Shown piece by piece: positions 26,476 through 36,336 of a stretch of DNA of 64,000 nucleotides. The stretch covers positions 806,001 to 870,000 of the forward strand of contig OZ240684.1 in the NCBI GenBank assembly GCA_965199175.1, written 5' to 3'. The DNA is from G963923945 sp965199175 (lineage in GTDB: Bacteria > Pseudomonadota > Alphaproteobacteria > G963923945). A model generated the notes under the pieces. The model was not told the origin of the DNA. It did not search any database and was given only the letters and a program-made list of their open reading frames with translations. Numbering within the stretch: position 1 is the stretch's first letter; the number at the start of each line of letters is the position of its first letter. A program made the translations under genes and the position numbers.

Positions 26476-28800
26476 TCAGTCAGGAAACCGGACGACCCAG
26501 GGACGCCGGCCACGCTTATCAGCAACCGAAAGGATACGGGGTGCCTGACCAGCCGCATCATCCAGCCACACCGCATATGTGCCGTTTTTGCGCATATCAA
26601 AACGATCAATCACCCCAAACCGGGCCGGACAAGGGCCAATAACCGGAACCAGCGCAATCACAATATCAGCCCGGCGACAATCTTCAGATAAGGCATCGGC
26701 GTCCAAAATCAAAGCTGCCCTCACTGCCTGGATTTCATAGATGCATCCCAGGGAGTCACAAACCAGAGTACGGGAGAATGCCCCGGAATCATCTGGCTGC
26801 ATCATGCCCTGATATCCGGCCTGATACCCAGACCAGGAAACGCGGGTTTTGCTTGCGGTGCGCCGCAACCATTCTTTCTGAATGCGCTGACTGCGTCTGG
26901 CAGAAGAAACTGCTAAAATTCTGTTTCCTGACTGATCCAGCCGCACAGCAATCAGACGTGCCTGATCATCAACCAGAATATCCGGCGGCGGATTGGCAAA
27001 AATACTCAGGACCCCCAAAATGATGGCCGGAATACCAAGCCAACGAAGCCTGCTATGCCACAGGCACAGCCATAAACCACCCAGGACCATCATGACCAGG
27101 CCCCAGGATGTCGGGCTGATCAGGGTTTGAGCCGCACCAGGAAGACCGGCAACAATCTCAGCAATCTCAAGAATGACAGAGATTCCGTAACCCATCACAG
27201 ACAAAAGTCCGGCTTCAAGACCAAACGGCATCAATAAGAGAGCCAAAAATCCGCATGGCATCACCCAAAAAGCGGTGATCGGAACACTGATCAAATTGGC
27301 CAACAAGCCATACACCGCCAGACGATTGAAGTGATAGAGCGCAAAGGGTGCCGTAGCAACGGTCGCAACAATGGTACTCAAAGCAATTCCGGCAACATAA
27401 AACAGGATGTTGCGCACCCACCATGCCCTCGAGCCATCATGCCTGAATTGTCCGGAGGTCTTTTTGCTTTGATGAGCATGACTCGGGTGACGCAATGCCA
27501 GAGAGTCGCCAATATGCTGGCGCAAGCCGGCATAGGCCGCCACCAGAGCCGTCACAGCAGCAAAAGACATCTGAAAACCCGGCTTGAGAAGACTTTCCGG
27601 GGTCAGGATCAAAATGATCAGTGCCGCAACAGCCACCAGACGCAGAGAAAGCGCAACCCGGTCGGTTAATATGGCCAACAATACCAGACCGGTCATGGCA
27701 TAAGCACGCTGAGTCGGAACAGGAGCCCCGGTCAATACCAGATAAACAAAAGCAGCCAACAAAGCACTCAATGCTGCCCATTTCTTGATCGGTTGACGCA
27801 GTGCTAACCCTGGATAACAGGCCAGCACAGCGCGGCTGAGCCAAAACGCAAATGCCGCAACCATCCCCATATGCAACCCGGAAATCGCCAATAAATGCGC
27901 CAGACCGGAATCACGCATGATGCTCCATGTCGGGGGGTCAATTCCTCCACGCCGACCAGTCAAAAGAGCGGTTGCAATCGCCCCGGCCTGACCGGGTAAA
28001 ACCGACCCGATGCGCTGAGAAAGATCTTGCCGTAATCGCGATAAAGCCAGGCTGAAGCTCTTAAAAATTGTTCTGTTTTCGCCGTCCAACAGCAGGGGTG
28101 AATCCAGGGTAAAAGGTGTCGATAAGGAATATCCGACAGCACCCAACCCCTCAAAATAAGCGCGTCTTTGGAAATCAAATCCTCCGGGTATTACCGGCGG
28201 TGATGGCGGATGCAAAACCGCACGCACCCGTAACCTCTGGCCGGCCACCGGGGGGTCCATTTCCTGGCGAACAACAATACGCACACGCCGGGGCATGGTA
28301 TTGACCTGCCTGTCTTCAATCACCACAGGATCAAAGGTCAGGCGTATATCTTTATGACGAATCTCGACATTCGAAACCTGGCCTTCAATCCAGACCGGAC
28401 CCAGACGTTGCGGCAAAACCGGTTCTGCGACCGCCCAGCTCCGATACTGAGCAACCCCCAGCCCCGCAAAGAACAACGCAAAAATAGCCAGAAAAGACCG
28501 CACAACCGGTCGATCAGTCTGAATACCGATCCATTGTGCAGCCGGACCAATCAGAAACCACGCCACCCCGGCAATGAGGCCAGGAATAAAGATAAAAGCC
28601 GGTGATGGTTCCACCGGCAAGGCAAAATAACACCCGATACCGCCAGCCAGGAAAATCGGTGACCACAGAATAAATGCGGGAGGAGAACCAATCCAGGCCG
28701 CACTATTCTGCCTCCGGTACCAGCTCCGAAGGAATCCACTTGATTTGGCTAACGCTGATAGCGATAAACCAAACCACTTGACTGGCTCCCGTGTCCCCAC
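26476..28800 (-). CDS. comEC: ComEC/Rec2 DNA-uptake channel protein
   Basis: 774 aa. An N-terminal membrane segment pair and DUF4131 region (WAVAEPVLPQRLG, IEGQVSNVEIR), then the Competence domain with LLAISGLHMGMVAAFAFWL and many helices to about residue 590. The C-terminal part is a short soluble domain (about 600-774) with RAALILDADALS and RRADIVIALVP; the full metallo-beta-lactamase domain of Gram-positive ComEC is absent, as is normal in alphaproteobacteria. It would move single-stranded DNA through the inner membrane. It converges with lexA. Confidence 0.93.
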   Translation of the reverse strand: MGTREPVKWFGLSLSALAKSSGFLRSWYRRQNSAAWIGSPPAFILWSPIFLAGGIGCYFALPVEPSPAFIFIPGLIAGVAWFLIGPAAQWIGIQTDRPVVRSFLAIFALFFAGLGVAQYRSWAVAEPVLPQRLGPVWIEGQVSNVEIRHKDIRLTFDPVVIEDRQVNTMPRRVRIVVRQEMDPPVAGQRLRVRAVLHPPSPPVIPGGFDFQRRAYFEGLGAVGYSLSTPFTLDSPLLLDGENRTIFKSFSLALSRLRQDLSQRIGSVLPGQAGAIATALLTGRRGGIDPPTWSIMRDSGLAHLLAISGLHMGMVAAFAFWLSRAVLACYPGLALRQPIKKWAALSALLAAFVYLVLTGAPVPTQRAYAMTGLVLLAILTDRVALSLRLVAVAALIILILTPESLLKPGFQMSFAAVTALVAAYAGLRQHIGDSLALRHPSHAHQSKKTSGQFRHDGSRAWWVRNILFYVAGIALSTIVATVATAPFALYHFNRLAVYGLLANLISVPITAFWVMPCGFLALLLMPFGLEAGLLSVMGYGISVILEIAEIVAGLPGAAQTLISPTSWGLVMMVLGGLWLCLWHSRLRWLGIPAIILGVLSIFANPPPDILVDDQARLIAVRLDQSGNRILAVSSARRSQRIQKEWLRRTASKTRVSWSGYQAGYQGMMQPDDSGAFSRTLVCDSLGCIYEIQAVRAALILDADALSEDCRRADIVIALVPVIGPCPARFGVIDRFDMRKNGTYAVWLDDAAGQAPRILSVADKRGRRPWVVRFPD

Positions 28801-29106
28801 AACGCAAACCCGGCTTTATCAGAAAACAGTCCTGATTAAAGAACCATCCTGATCAATCAACAATCTCTGCTTCCCATCAGGGTTGCGATTGATCTGAGGG
28901 GTCATTTATACCCGTCAGATGTCTTTGTTTATAGTTTTATCCCCTTTGAATGAGTCATACCCACTGCTTAGAAAAAAATTTAGAAAAAATCCTCCCTCTC
29001 ATAGGTTTAATGCGCATAGGTTTGATGCGCATAGGTTTGATATATTTGCGTTGAATATTCTGCCAATCCGCCCTTTAGAAAAGTCTCCTTGTCAGAAAAT
29101 GAGTAT
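28801..29106. other. Divergent intergenic region comEC / gltX
   Basis: No gene seen. It contains promoters for both neighbours by position and a three-copy 15-bp repeat at 29000-29044 (separate entry). The start of gltX is not marked by a strong Shine-Dalgarno sequence. Confidence 0.5.
29000..29044. repeat. Three 15-bp repeats upstream of gltX
   Basis: CATAGGTTTAATGCG, CATAGGTTTGATGCG and CATAGGTTTGATATA follow one another with exact 15-bp period. Confidence 0.9.
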
Positions 29107-30513
29107 ATGATGAGCATTGTCACCCGATTTGCCCCCTCCCCGACCGGCTTTCTGCATATCGGTGGTGCGCGGACCGCCTTGTTTAACTGGCTTCATGCCC
29201 GCCATCACAACGGGCGTTACCTGCTTAGAATTGAGGATACGGATCGCAAACGCTCAACCCCCGAAGCAGTCGCCGCTATTATGGATGGTCTTGAATGGCT
29301 GGGCCTTCTGCCGGATGAAGAACCAGTCTATCAGTTTTCCCGCCGCAATCGCCATCAGGAAATTGCTCAGTGTTTACTGGAATCAGGCTTCGCGTATCGC
29401 TGCTATTGCAGCCAGAAAGAATTAGAAGATATGCGTATGAACGCCCGTCATGAGGGACGCCCCTGGCGCTATGACGGGCGGTGGCGTGATCGGGATCCCG
29501 CCGATGCGCCGCCAGAGATCGACCCGGTTATACGCTTCAAAGCCCCACAGGAAGATGCAACCATCATTGAAGACCTGGTACAAGGCAGGGTAAAAGTCGA
29601 TAATCATACATTGGATGATATGATTCTGCTCAGGGCAGACGGAACCCCCACCTATATGCTCTCAGTGGTGGTTGATGACCACGATATGGGAATCACCGAC
29701 ATCATCCGGGGCGATGATCATCTGACCAATAGTTTCCGGCAAATTCAATTATTCCAGGCCCTTGACTGGCCAATCCCGCGTTATGGCCATATACCGCTGC
29801 TGCATGGGGCTGATGGAAGCAAATTATCGAAGCGACACGGGGCATTAGGGGTTGGAGAGTATCGGAAAAATGGCTATTTACCCGAAGCTTTGAACAATTA
29901 TCTTCTCCGTCTGGGATGGGCGCATGGTGATGATGAGATTATCTCGCGTCAGCAGGCCGAAAAATGGTTTGATATCAGCCAGGCCGGGCGGTCAGCAGCC
30001 CGTTTTGATCAGGATAAACTGGATCATCTGAATGGATATTATCTCCGCACAGCAACAGACACAGATCTGGCAGCAGAGGTGGCCCGGCGGCTGGAAAATC
30101 TCATAGGGAAACAGCCGGGAAAAACCGAAATGACGCGTTTAGAACGCGGGATGGCTGGTCTCAAACTGCGTGCCAGACGACTGGATGAATTGGCTGAAAA
30201 TGCGATGATTTATGTCATGCCCCGCCCGATCCCAATCGATACCAGGGCCGCCAAAGCTCTGGGTGATGAGGCCCTCATACATCTCACAACATTCAAAAAG
30301 CACCTCGAAAACACACCAACTGCCTGGTCGGCTCCTGATCTGGAGGCATTCACCCGCAGCTTTGCCCAGTCCAATGGCCTTACTCTGGGAATATTCGCAC
30401 CGGCTCTACGGGCTGGCCTGACCGGGCGCACAACATCACCACCGATTTTTGAGGTGATGGATATCCTCGGGAAAACAGAAACCTTATCGCGTCTTGAAGA
30501 TGTTCTTGAGTGA
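29107..30513 (+). CDS. gltX: Glutamyl-tRNA synthetase
   Basis: 468 aa from ATG 29107 (29110 is equally possible; a TTG at 29089 opens the frame). A class I synthetase: RFAPSPTGFLHIGGARTALFN carries the HIGH motif (HIGG) and DGSKLSKRHGA is the KMSKS equivalent. YRCYC and NNYLLRLGW are also typical. It charges tRNA-Glu, and possibly tRNA-Gln if the genome uses the amidotransferase route. It is upstream of gltA, with a chemoreceptor gene on the other strand between them. Confidence 0.97.
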   Translation: MMSIVTRFAPSPTGFLHIGGARTALFNWLHARHHNGRYLLRIEDTDRKRSTPEAVAAIMDGLEWLGLLPDEEPVYQFSRRNRHQEIAQCLLESGFAYRCYCSQKELEDMRMNARHEGRPWRYDGRWRDRDPADAPPEIDPVIRFKAPQEDATIIEDLVQGRVKVDNHTLDDMILLRADGTPTYMLSVVVDDHDMGITDIIRGDDHLTNSFRQIQLFQALDWPIPRYGHIPLLHGADGSKLSKRHGALGVGEYRKNGYLPEALNNYLLRLGWAHGDDEIISRQQAEKWFDISQAGRSAARFDQDKLDHLNGYYLRTATDTDLAAEVARRLENLIGKQPGKTEMTRLERGMAGLKLRARRLDELAENAMIYVMPRPIPIDTRAAKALGDEALIHLTTFKKHLENTPTAWSAPDLEAFTRSFAQSNGLTLGIFAPALRAGLTGRTTSPPIFEVMDILGKTETLSRLEDVLE

Positions 30514-30569
30514 TCGGTAAAGATAAAAAGAATCGTTCAAAAGAGTCGCCTCTTTGCTGTTGTCAATGA

Positions 30570-32429
30570 TCAGCTATTTTGGGGTATCGCTGAGATGTCT
30601 TCAGAAGAACCTGCCTTGCCATTCACCGAATGGGTAACCCGGTATAAGGTTGTCTGCAGATTCTGGATATCACTGGTCAGAGATGAGGATGTATCACTGA
30701 TCCCCCGGGATAAATCCCCTACCTGAGTGGCCTCGCCGGAGACCTCCTCAATCCGTACCGAAACCTCGCGGGCACCTTCAGCCACCTGTTTTACATTTTC
30801 AGATATTTCATCGGTTGCATTGCTTTGATCCTGAACCGATTGAGCAATATCAGCGATCATTTTATCAATCTCACCGATGGTTGTGGTGATTGACTGAATG
30901 GCAGAAACCGAGTTGCCGGTAATATCCTGCATTTCTTTGACTTGTTTGGTAATTTCTTCGGTTGATATCCGGGTCTGATTGGCCAGATCTTTGACTTCGT
31001 TAGCCACAACCGCAAAGCCCTTTCCTGATTCCCCGGCTCTGGCTGCTTCAATGGTGGCATTGAGAGCCAGTAAATTGGTTTGTTCAGCAATCTCACTAAT
31101 CAGGACCACAACATCACCAACTTTGGTCACCACATCTTGCAATCTGGCGATCACAGTACCGGTTTGATTGGCCTGCTCAACCGCCGATTGAGCAACCTCA
31201 GCCGAACGGGTTGAACGGTCAGCAATCTCATGGATCGATTGACTGAGGCGTTCAGATGCCCTGGTCACAACCTGGGCATTGGTCATTGACTGGGTTGCTG
31301 CTGAGGCAACAAGCTGAGCATTGGACTGAACATTTTTGGCATTGCCGGACATCGTCTGAGCCGCCTGCGCCACATGAGCACTCAGCGATACCACCGTTTC
31401 GACAACCGATTCTGTTTCATTATTGATGGTTTCAGCCATTTTAGTCACAGCCGCATGGGTTTGCAGCCTGGCTTCTTCGGCGCGCTTTAAATCGAGCTGA
31501 GCTGACTGCTGATCCTGCTGTTGACGGCTGATAATCGAATCGCGCATTGATTGAAGAGCCCGAAGAAGTTTCGCGGTTTCACTTTTCCCGCGCGCCCGGA
31601 TAGCAGTACTTAAATCACCCTGAGAGATATGTTCGGCACAACGCGTGGCAAATGCAACCGGACGCACAATCACTTCTGCGCTGATCAAAGCAATCAGTAA
31701 TGACACCGCAGCAACACTATAGAGGACATAAAGTATGGTCTGCTCAACCTCAGCGGTTTCATCCTGAGTCATCTGGACGCTTTTTTGAATCTCAGATTGC
31801 GCGTTCAGGACCTCAGCATACGAGTCAGCACCATCCTTTTCCAAAATCCCGATCAATCCATGCAGCTTTCTGACCCAATTCTCAATTTCAGATCTTGACT
31901 GTATCACGGCATCATGATCATGATTTTTTGCTTCCTGGATGATGCGCGGTAACTGGTCTTTGCCAAGAGCAATAAAAGATCTTATTTCTTCCTGAGCTTT
32001 TTCATTCAGGCTGCTTTGAAAAGCCAGTTCAAAATTTTCGACAAAATCTATTTTCAGCAACTCAATCTCTTCGAAAATCTGCTGTTCGGTTTTTCCCCAT
32101 AATGAGATAGGTTTTCGATCAGCCGCAGAACGACCAGAACCATCAGAACCATTTTTTTGAATATGCTCCTGAAAAAAGGCGTCAATGGCACTTATTTTGA
32201 GGAAGATCAGCAAAAGATCAACCTCGGCGGCCCGGACAAAATTGATCTCTCTTAACGGGTGTTCATAAATAAAGACCGCTTTATCGGCATTAGACGTTGC
32301 CAATGCGCCCATTTCATAAGCCAGATTGCTGATCTCTTCGGTCTTGTGAAATTTGTAAAAAGTCGCCGCACCAAACAAAACTAATACAATAAAAAAACTA
32401 ACCAGGATTTGAATTCGAATTGGCATCAT
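30570..32429 (-). CDS. Methyl-accepting chemotaxis protein
   Basis: 619 aa. Membrane helix 1 at about 7-25, a helical periplasmic sensor domain of about 200 residues (four-helix-bundle type by pattern), helix 2 at about 228-248, a HAMP domain (RPVAFATRCAEHISQGDLST) and a long cytoplasmic coiled-coil signalling domain. The hairpin tip is EIAEQTNLLALNATIEAARAG, which contacts CheA/CheW. No CheR-binding pentapeptide ends the protein. The ligand is unknown. It lies between gltX and gltA on the opposite strand. Confidence 0.95.
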   Translation of the reverse strand: MMPIRIQILVSFFIVLVLFGAATFYKFHKTEEISNLAYEMGALATSNADKAVFIYEHPLREINFVRAAEVDLLLIFLKISAIDAFFQEHIQKNGSDGSGRSAADRKPISLWGKTEQQIFEEIELLKIDFVENFELAFQSSLNEKAQEEIRSFIALGKDQLPRIIQEAKNHDHDAVIQSRSEIENWVRKLHGLIGILEKDGADSYAEVLNAQSEIQKSVQMTQDETAEVEQTILYVLYSVAAVSLLIALISAEVIVRPVAFATRCAEHISQGDLSTAIRARGKSETAKLLRALQSMRDSIISRQQQDQQSAQLDLKRAEEARLQTHAAVTKMAETINNETESVVETVVSLSAHVAQAAQTMSGNAKNVQSNAQLVASAATQSMTNAQVVTRASERLSQSIHEIADRSTRSAEVAQSAVEQANQTGTVIARLQDVVTKVGDVVVLISEIAEQTNLLALNATIEAARAGESGKGFAVVANEVKDLANQTRISTEEITKQVKEMQDITGNSVSAIQSITTTIGEIDKMIADIAQSVQDQSNATDEISENVKQVAEGAREVSVRIEEVSGEATQVGDLSRGISDTSSSLTSDIQNLQTTLYRVTHSVNGKAGSSEDISAIPQNS

Positions 32430-32816
32430 GCTTTCCCTGAACCAAATTTTAATTTTATTGATGATATACTGCTTATTTTACCTGGTTATTGAGAACCCCT
32501 CCTTTATCCAATTATTTATCTAATGATCGAAAAACCACCTCAAAAAAAGACAATTTCAAAAAAAACACAATTTCACCATATTTATCCCCGGTAACACTAA
32601 GTATTCACCGGTAATAATATGCAATCAGTGATAAACGGACTATAATCAAGGCTCTGATCAGAACAATCCCCCCAACGTGACAGATCGCCTCAATGATGGT
32701 TCTGGTGGCTGTCACCCATCACCATACCGATTATGTGCCAGCCGAAAAGATCTGACCCAGGGGCCAACCGTTACCATAACCGAAAAAACGCACAAAAAAC
32801 TCAAGAGGAATCGCTT
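32430..32816. other. Divergent intergenic region before gltA
   Basis: No gene seen. AT-rich near the chemoreceptor start. A frame opens from 32733 into gltA but lacks family sequence; the true gltA start at 32817 has AAGAGGAA in front of it. A doubled aaaaaaacacaatttca-like motif is present near 32545-32575. Confidence 0.5.
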
Positions 32817-34193
32817 ATGGCACCTTCTTCATCTTCTCCCGGTCCTGAAAACAATCCGGGAACCGTCACGTTAACTGATAACCGATCTGGTCACTCTTAC
32901 GAATTGCCGATTATTGTCGGCTCCCAGGGGCCTGATGTCATTGATGTCCAGAAACTTTATACAATGACTGGCATGTTTACCTATGATCCCAGCTTCACCT
33001 CGACCGCCAGCTGTGATTCAGCCATCACCTTTATTGATGGCGAACAGGGTCTCCTCATGCATCGTGGATACAAAATCGAAGATCTGGCCCGGTATAGCGA
33101 TTTTCCTGAGGTCTGTTACCTGATGCTCAATGGGGAACTCCCAAACACAGAACAAAAAGACCGTTTCACCGGTATTCTGACCCGCCACACCATGCTGCAT
33201 GAGCAAGTCGCAAAATTTTACAGCGGTTTTCGCCGTGATGCCCATCCGATGGCAATCATGGTCGGGGTCGTCGGAGCGTTGTCGGCTTTTTATGCGGATA
33301 AGGAATATGATTTTTCCAGCCAGGAAGGTCGCTGGGTAGCAGTCAGCCGGTTATTGGCCAAGATGCCAACAGTGGCAGCCTATGCCTATAAATATTCTAT
33401 TGGCCAGCCTTTTGTTTATCCCCGTAATGATCTGGATTATTCCAGCAATTTTCTGCATATGCTGTTTGCAACACCGTGCGAAACCTATGATGTCAGCCCG
33501 ATCCAGGCACAAGCGATTGATCAGCTTTTGATCCTCCATGCCGATCATGAACAAAATGCCTCAACCTCAACAGTGCGGCTGGCCGGATCTTCAGGGGCCA
33601 ACCCGTTTGCCTGCATTGCTGCTGGTATTGCCTCTTTGTGGGGACCAGCCCATGGCGGAGCAAATGAAGCCGTTCTTACCATGCTCAGGGAAATTGGCTC
33701 TGTTAAAAATATCCCTTCTTGTATCAAGCGCGCCAAAGATAAAAATGATCCTTTCCGCCTGATGGGATTCGGGCACCGGGTCTATAAGAATCATGATCCC
33801 CGATCAATGGTTTTACGCCAGGCAGCCCATGACGTACTCGACGAGCTGGGCCATCACGAACCACTTCTTGAACTGGCAATGGAGCTGGAGCGCATTGCCT
33901 TAGAAGATGACTATTTTATCGAGAAAAAGCTGTTTCCCAATGTTGATTTTTACTCTGGAATGATTCTTCGGGCCTTAAAGTTACCGACCTCAATGTTTAC
34001 CGTTTTATTTGCAGTTGCCCGAACAGTCGGCTGGATTGCTCAGTGGAAAGAAATGAGTGAAGACCCCAATTCACGAATCGGACGACCCCGCCAGCTTTAT
34101 AATGGCCAGAAAATACGCCCATATCTGCCGATTGATCAACGAAAAAGTAATCCCAATCGTCAGGATATATATCCCGGTCTGGTCACCTCCTGA
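32817..34193 (+). CDS. gltA: Citrate synthase
   Basis: 458 aa from ATG 32817 with a good Shine-Dalgarno sequence. It condenses oxaloacetate with acetyl-CoA at the head of the TCA cycle. Features of the type II (Gram-negative hexameric) enzyme are FTSTASCDSAITFIDGEQG, LLMHRGYKIEDLA, HADHEQNASTSTVRLAGSSGANPF with a catalytic His, GPAHGGANEAVL, FGHRVYKNHDPR and PNVDFYSG with the catalytic Asp. Its 3' end overlaps the 3' end of lpxB on the other strand by 11 bp. Confidence 0.98.
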   Translation: MAPSSSSPGPENNPGTVTLTDNRSGHSYELPIIVGSQGPDVIDVQKLYTMTGMFTYDPSFTSTASCDSAITFIDGEQGLLMHRGYKIEDLARYSDFPEVCYLMLNGELPNTEQKDRFTGILTRHTMLHEQVAKFYSGFRRDAHPMAIMVGVVGALSAFYADKEYDFSSQEGRWVAVSRLLAKMPTVAAYAYKYSIGQPFVYPRNDLDYSSNFLHMLFATPCETYDVSPIQAQAIDQLLILHADHEQNASTSTVRLAGSSGANPFACIAAGIASLWGPAHGGANEAVLTMLREIGSVKNIPSCIKRAKDKNDPFRLMGFGHRVYKNHDPRSMVLRQAAHDVLDELGHHEPLLELAMELERIALEDDYFIEKKLFPNVDFYSGMILRALKLPTSMFTVLFAVARTVGWIAQWKEMSEDPNSRIGRPRQLYNGQKIRPYLPIDQRKSNPNRQDIYPGLVTS

Positions 34194-35391
34194 TTGATTT
34201 CATTGATTGAAAATGGGAATCAAGACACTCTAAAACAGCATGAGCGGCCCGCTCACTGGGGGTGTAGGGGTCTCCTGAACCCAGAGACCGAAGAACCGCA
34301 CCGACAGCCTCGTTTTGATGCGCGACAGAAGCCGGATCGCTCAACCGCGATAAACAGGCAGAAAACAAACGAGAAGAGGTGCAGTTTCCCTGAAGAAATT
34401 CTGGATAAATTTCAGCATCCGCAACCAAATTAACCAAAGAGACATAAGGAATACGCAGCCAGAAACGGGCCAGGAAACCGGTCAGAGGATTGAGGCGATA
34501 GGCCACCACAACCGGCGTACCGGCCCGCGCCAATTCCAGAATAACCGTTCCGGAAGCCGCCAATGCCAGATTGCTGGCAGCAAATGCCCCCCATTTATCC
34601 TCCTCACCAACCACCACCCGGACCGGTGGCGTTGAACCGGTAAAAAGCGTTTCGATTTCCCCAACCCGTGACCGAAGGGTTGGGGCCACAACATGCAGAC
34701 CAGGCAGACAATGTCCTAATTGCTTCAAAACCTGATAAAAAACAGGTCCATGACGGGCAATCTCACCGCGCCGTGATCCCGGTAAAATACACAGCAATGA
34801 TGCATCAGCAGGAATCTGATGCTTCATACGAAAGATTTCACCAGCCTGCTCATTCAGACAGGTTTCAACAACCGGATGACCCACAAAAACCGCATCCAGG
34901 CCAAATTTCTCAAAAAACGGCGGCTCAAAAGGCAACAACGTCAACAGACGATCAAATAAACCAGCCATCTTATCTGCCCGACCCGGACGCCAGGCCCATA
35001 CGCTGGGCGCAACATAATGGATACGCGGAATGCCGGATGTTTGCGGCTGGCCGCGCAACCGGGAAGCCAGACGCATCGTGAAATCCGGCGCATCAATGGT
35101 CACAACCGCGGCTGGTTGGTGTTCTGCCACCGCCGCTGCTGTTTGCCGCAAACGGCGAGCCAGACCAATCAGGCGGGGAATCACTTCAACCACCCCCATC
35201 ACTGCCAACTCTTCCATCGCAAACAGGCTCTCTAAACCCTCAGCGATCATTGCCGGACCACCGACCCCGACAAACTCCAGATCCGGCCTGGCCTCCCGTA
35301 AACGGGCCATCAAACCAGCACCGAGTCTATCTCCGGAGGGTTCCCCGGCAACCAGAAATACCCTCGCCCCAGCCCCAAGAACCACAATCAA
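34183..35391 (-). CDS. lpxB: Lipid-A-disaccharide synthase
   Basis: 402 aa; TTG start that overlaps the lpxI stop (TTGA), so it is translationally coupled. A GT19 glycosyltransferase that joins UDP-diacylglucosamine and lipid X. Features are FLVAGEPSGDRLGAGLM, GVGGPAMIAEGLESL, YVAPSVWAWRPGRADKM, LLPFEPPFFEKFGLDAVFVGHP, ILPGSRRGEI and AASGTVILELA. It ends the lipid A gene run that starts at lpxD. Confidence 0.97.
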   Translation of the reverse strand: MIVVLGAGARVFLVAGEPSGDRLGAGLMARLREARPDLEFVGVGGPAMIAEGLESLFAMEELAVMGVVEVIPRLIGLARRLRQTAAAVAEHQPAAVVTIDAPDFTMRLASRLRGQPQTSGIPRIHYVAPSVWAWRPGRADKMAGLFDRLLTLLPFEPPFFEKFGLDAVFVGHPVVETCLNEQAGEIFRMKHQIPADASLLCILPGSRRGEIARHGPVFYQVLKQLGHCLPGLHVVAPTLRSRVGEIETLFTGSTPPVRVVVGEEDKWGAFAASNLALAASGTVILELARAGTPVVVAYRLNPLTGFLARFWLRIPYVSLVNLVADAEIYPEFLQGNCTSSRLFSACLSRLSDPASVAHQNEAVGAVLRSLGSGDPYTPSERAAHAVLECLDSHFQSMKSIRR

Positions 35392-36296
35392 CCCGCCGAT
35401 TCAGTCATTGATGCCAGCTTTTTGATTCTGCCTTCTCCTCTCTCAACCCCGGTCAAAAAAAGACCTTCAGAATCAGCAACAGCAACGGTTTGCTGCTGGT
35501 CAATGATCAGACAACGCCCCGCCTCGACCGCAACCCCCCGCAAGCCAGCCCCGGCAGCTTGCCGCAAAGTATCGGGACCAATAACCGGCATATCAACCCG
35601 GCTTTCCTGGCCTGGCTTACTGATCTTGACCAAAACACCACCTGGACCTTCACGGCGATACTCAACACATCGCTGTAATAATCCAGCCGTTCCTTCAAGA
35701 GCCTCAACAGCCAGAACCATGCCTTGCTGAACCACCACCGCCTGCCCGACATCAACCGCACCCAGATGAGCCGCCACATCCAATCCACGGGCAATATCAC
35801 GCCCGGCCTGAGAATCCGGAACCAGACCACCCAATACCCCCAGGGGAGCCGATAAAGCCGGCAAAAATGTTTCAACCGGCAGAACCCGAAACCCCATTTT
35901 CTCAATCTCACTGATCAGACGACGCAACAGAGAATCATCACCCAAAGCAGACGCAAAAAGACGTGCCGCCACTTTCGCCGTCGCCAAATCAGGTTTGATC
36001 TCAGACCAGGAAGGACGTTTCAGGGCACCCGCCATCACGATATCACGTACCCCCATCTGAGCCAGACGCTGCAAGGCCCCGACAGCCGCCCCCAAACGCG
36101 AATAGATATGACACACCCCATCAAAAGAAGGGTCATCCTTAAGAGCCGGATCACCAGAGGCAGAATCACCAAAAGACAGAACAACAACCCCACGCCCCCG
36201 GGCGCGGGCTGCTTTGACCAAAAGAGCCGGCAAATCACCATCGCCGGCAATAATGCCGATGGGATCAGCAGTCGCCCTGTCAGATTGGCTTATCAT
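35388..36296 (-). CDS. lpxI: UDP-2,3-diacylglucosamine pyrophosphatase LpxI
   Basis: 302 aa from ATG 36296, with AAAAGGGGT just upstream; the open frame extends into lpxA, but the family begins near IGIIAGDGDLPALLVKAARARG. LpxI hydrolyses UDP-2,3-diacylglucosamine to lipid X and replaces LpxH in alphaproteobacteria. Later blocks are MAGALKRPSW, GDDSLLR, LGGLVPDSQAGRDIARG, AVVVQQGMVLAVEALEGT and MPVIGPDTLRQAAGAGLRGVAVEAG. It sits between lpxA and lpxB, the expected place. Confidence 0.96.
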   Translation of the reverse strand: MISQSDRATADPIGIIAGDGDLPALLVKAARARGRGVVVLSFGDSASGDPALKDDPSFDGVCHIYSRLGAAVGALQRLAQMGVRDIVMAGALKRPSWSEIKPDLATAKVAARLFASALGDDSLLRRLISEIEKMGFRVLPVETFLPALSAPLGVLGGLVPDSQAGRDIARGLDVAAHLGAVDVGQAVVVQQGMVLAVEALEGTAGLLQRCVEYRREGPGGVLVKISKPGQESRVDMPVIGPDTLRQAAGAGLRGVAVEAGRCLIIDQQQTVAVADSEGLFLTGVERGEGRIKKLASMTESAG

Positions 36297-36336
36297 ACCC
36301 CTTTTCTTTTCCAGGAGTGGGAAAACCAGGTAAAAC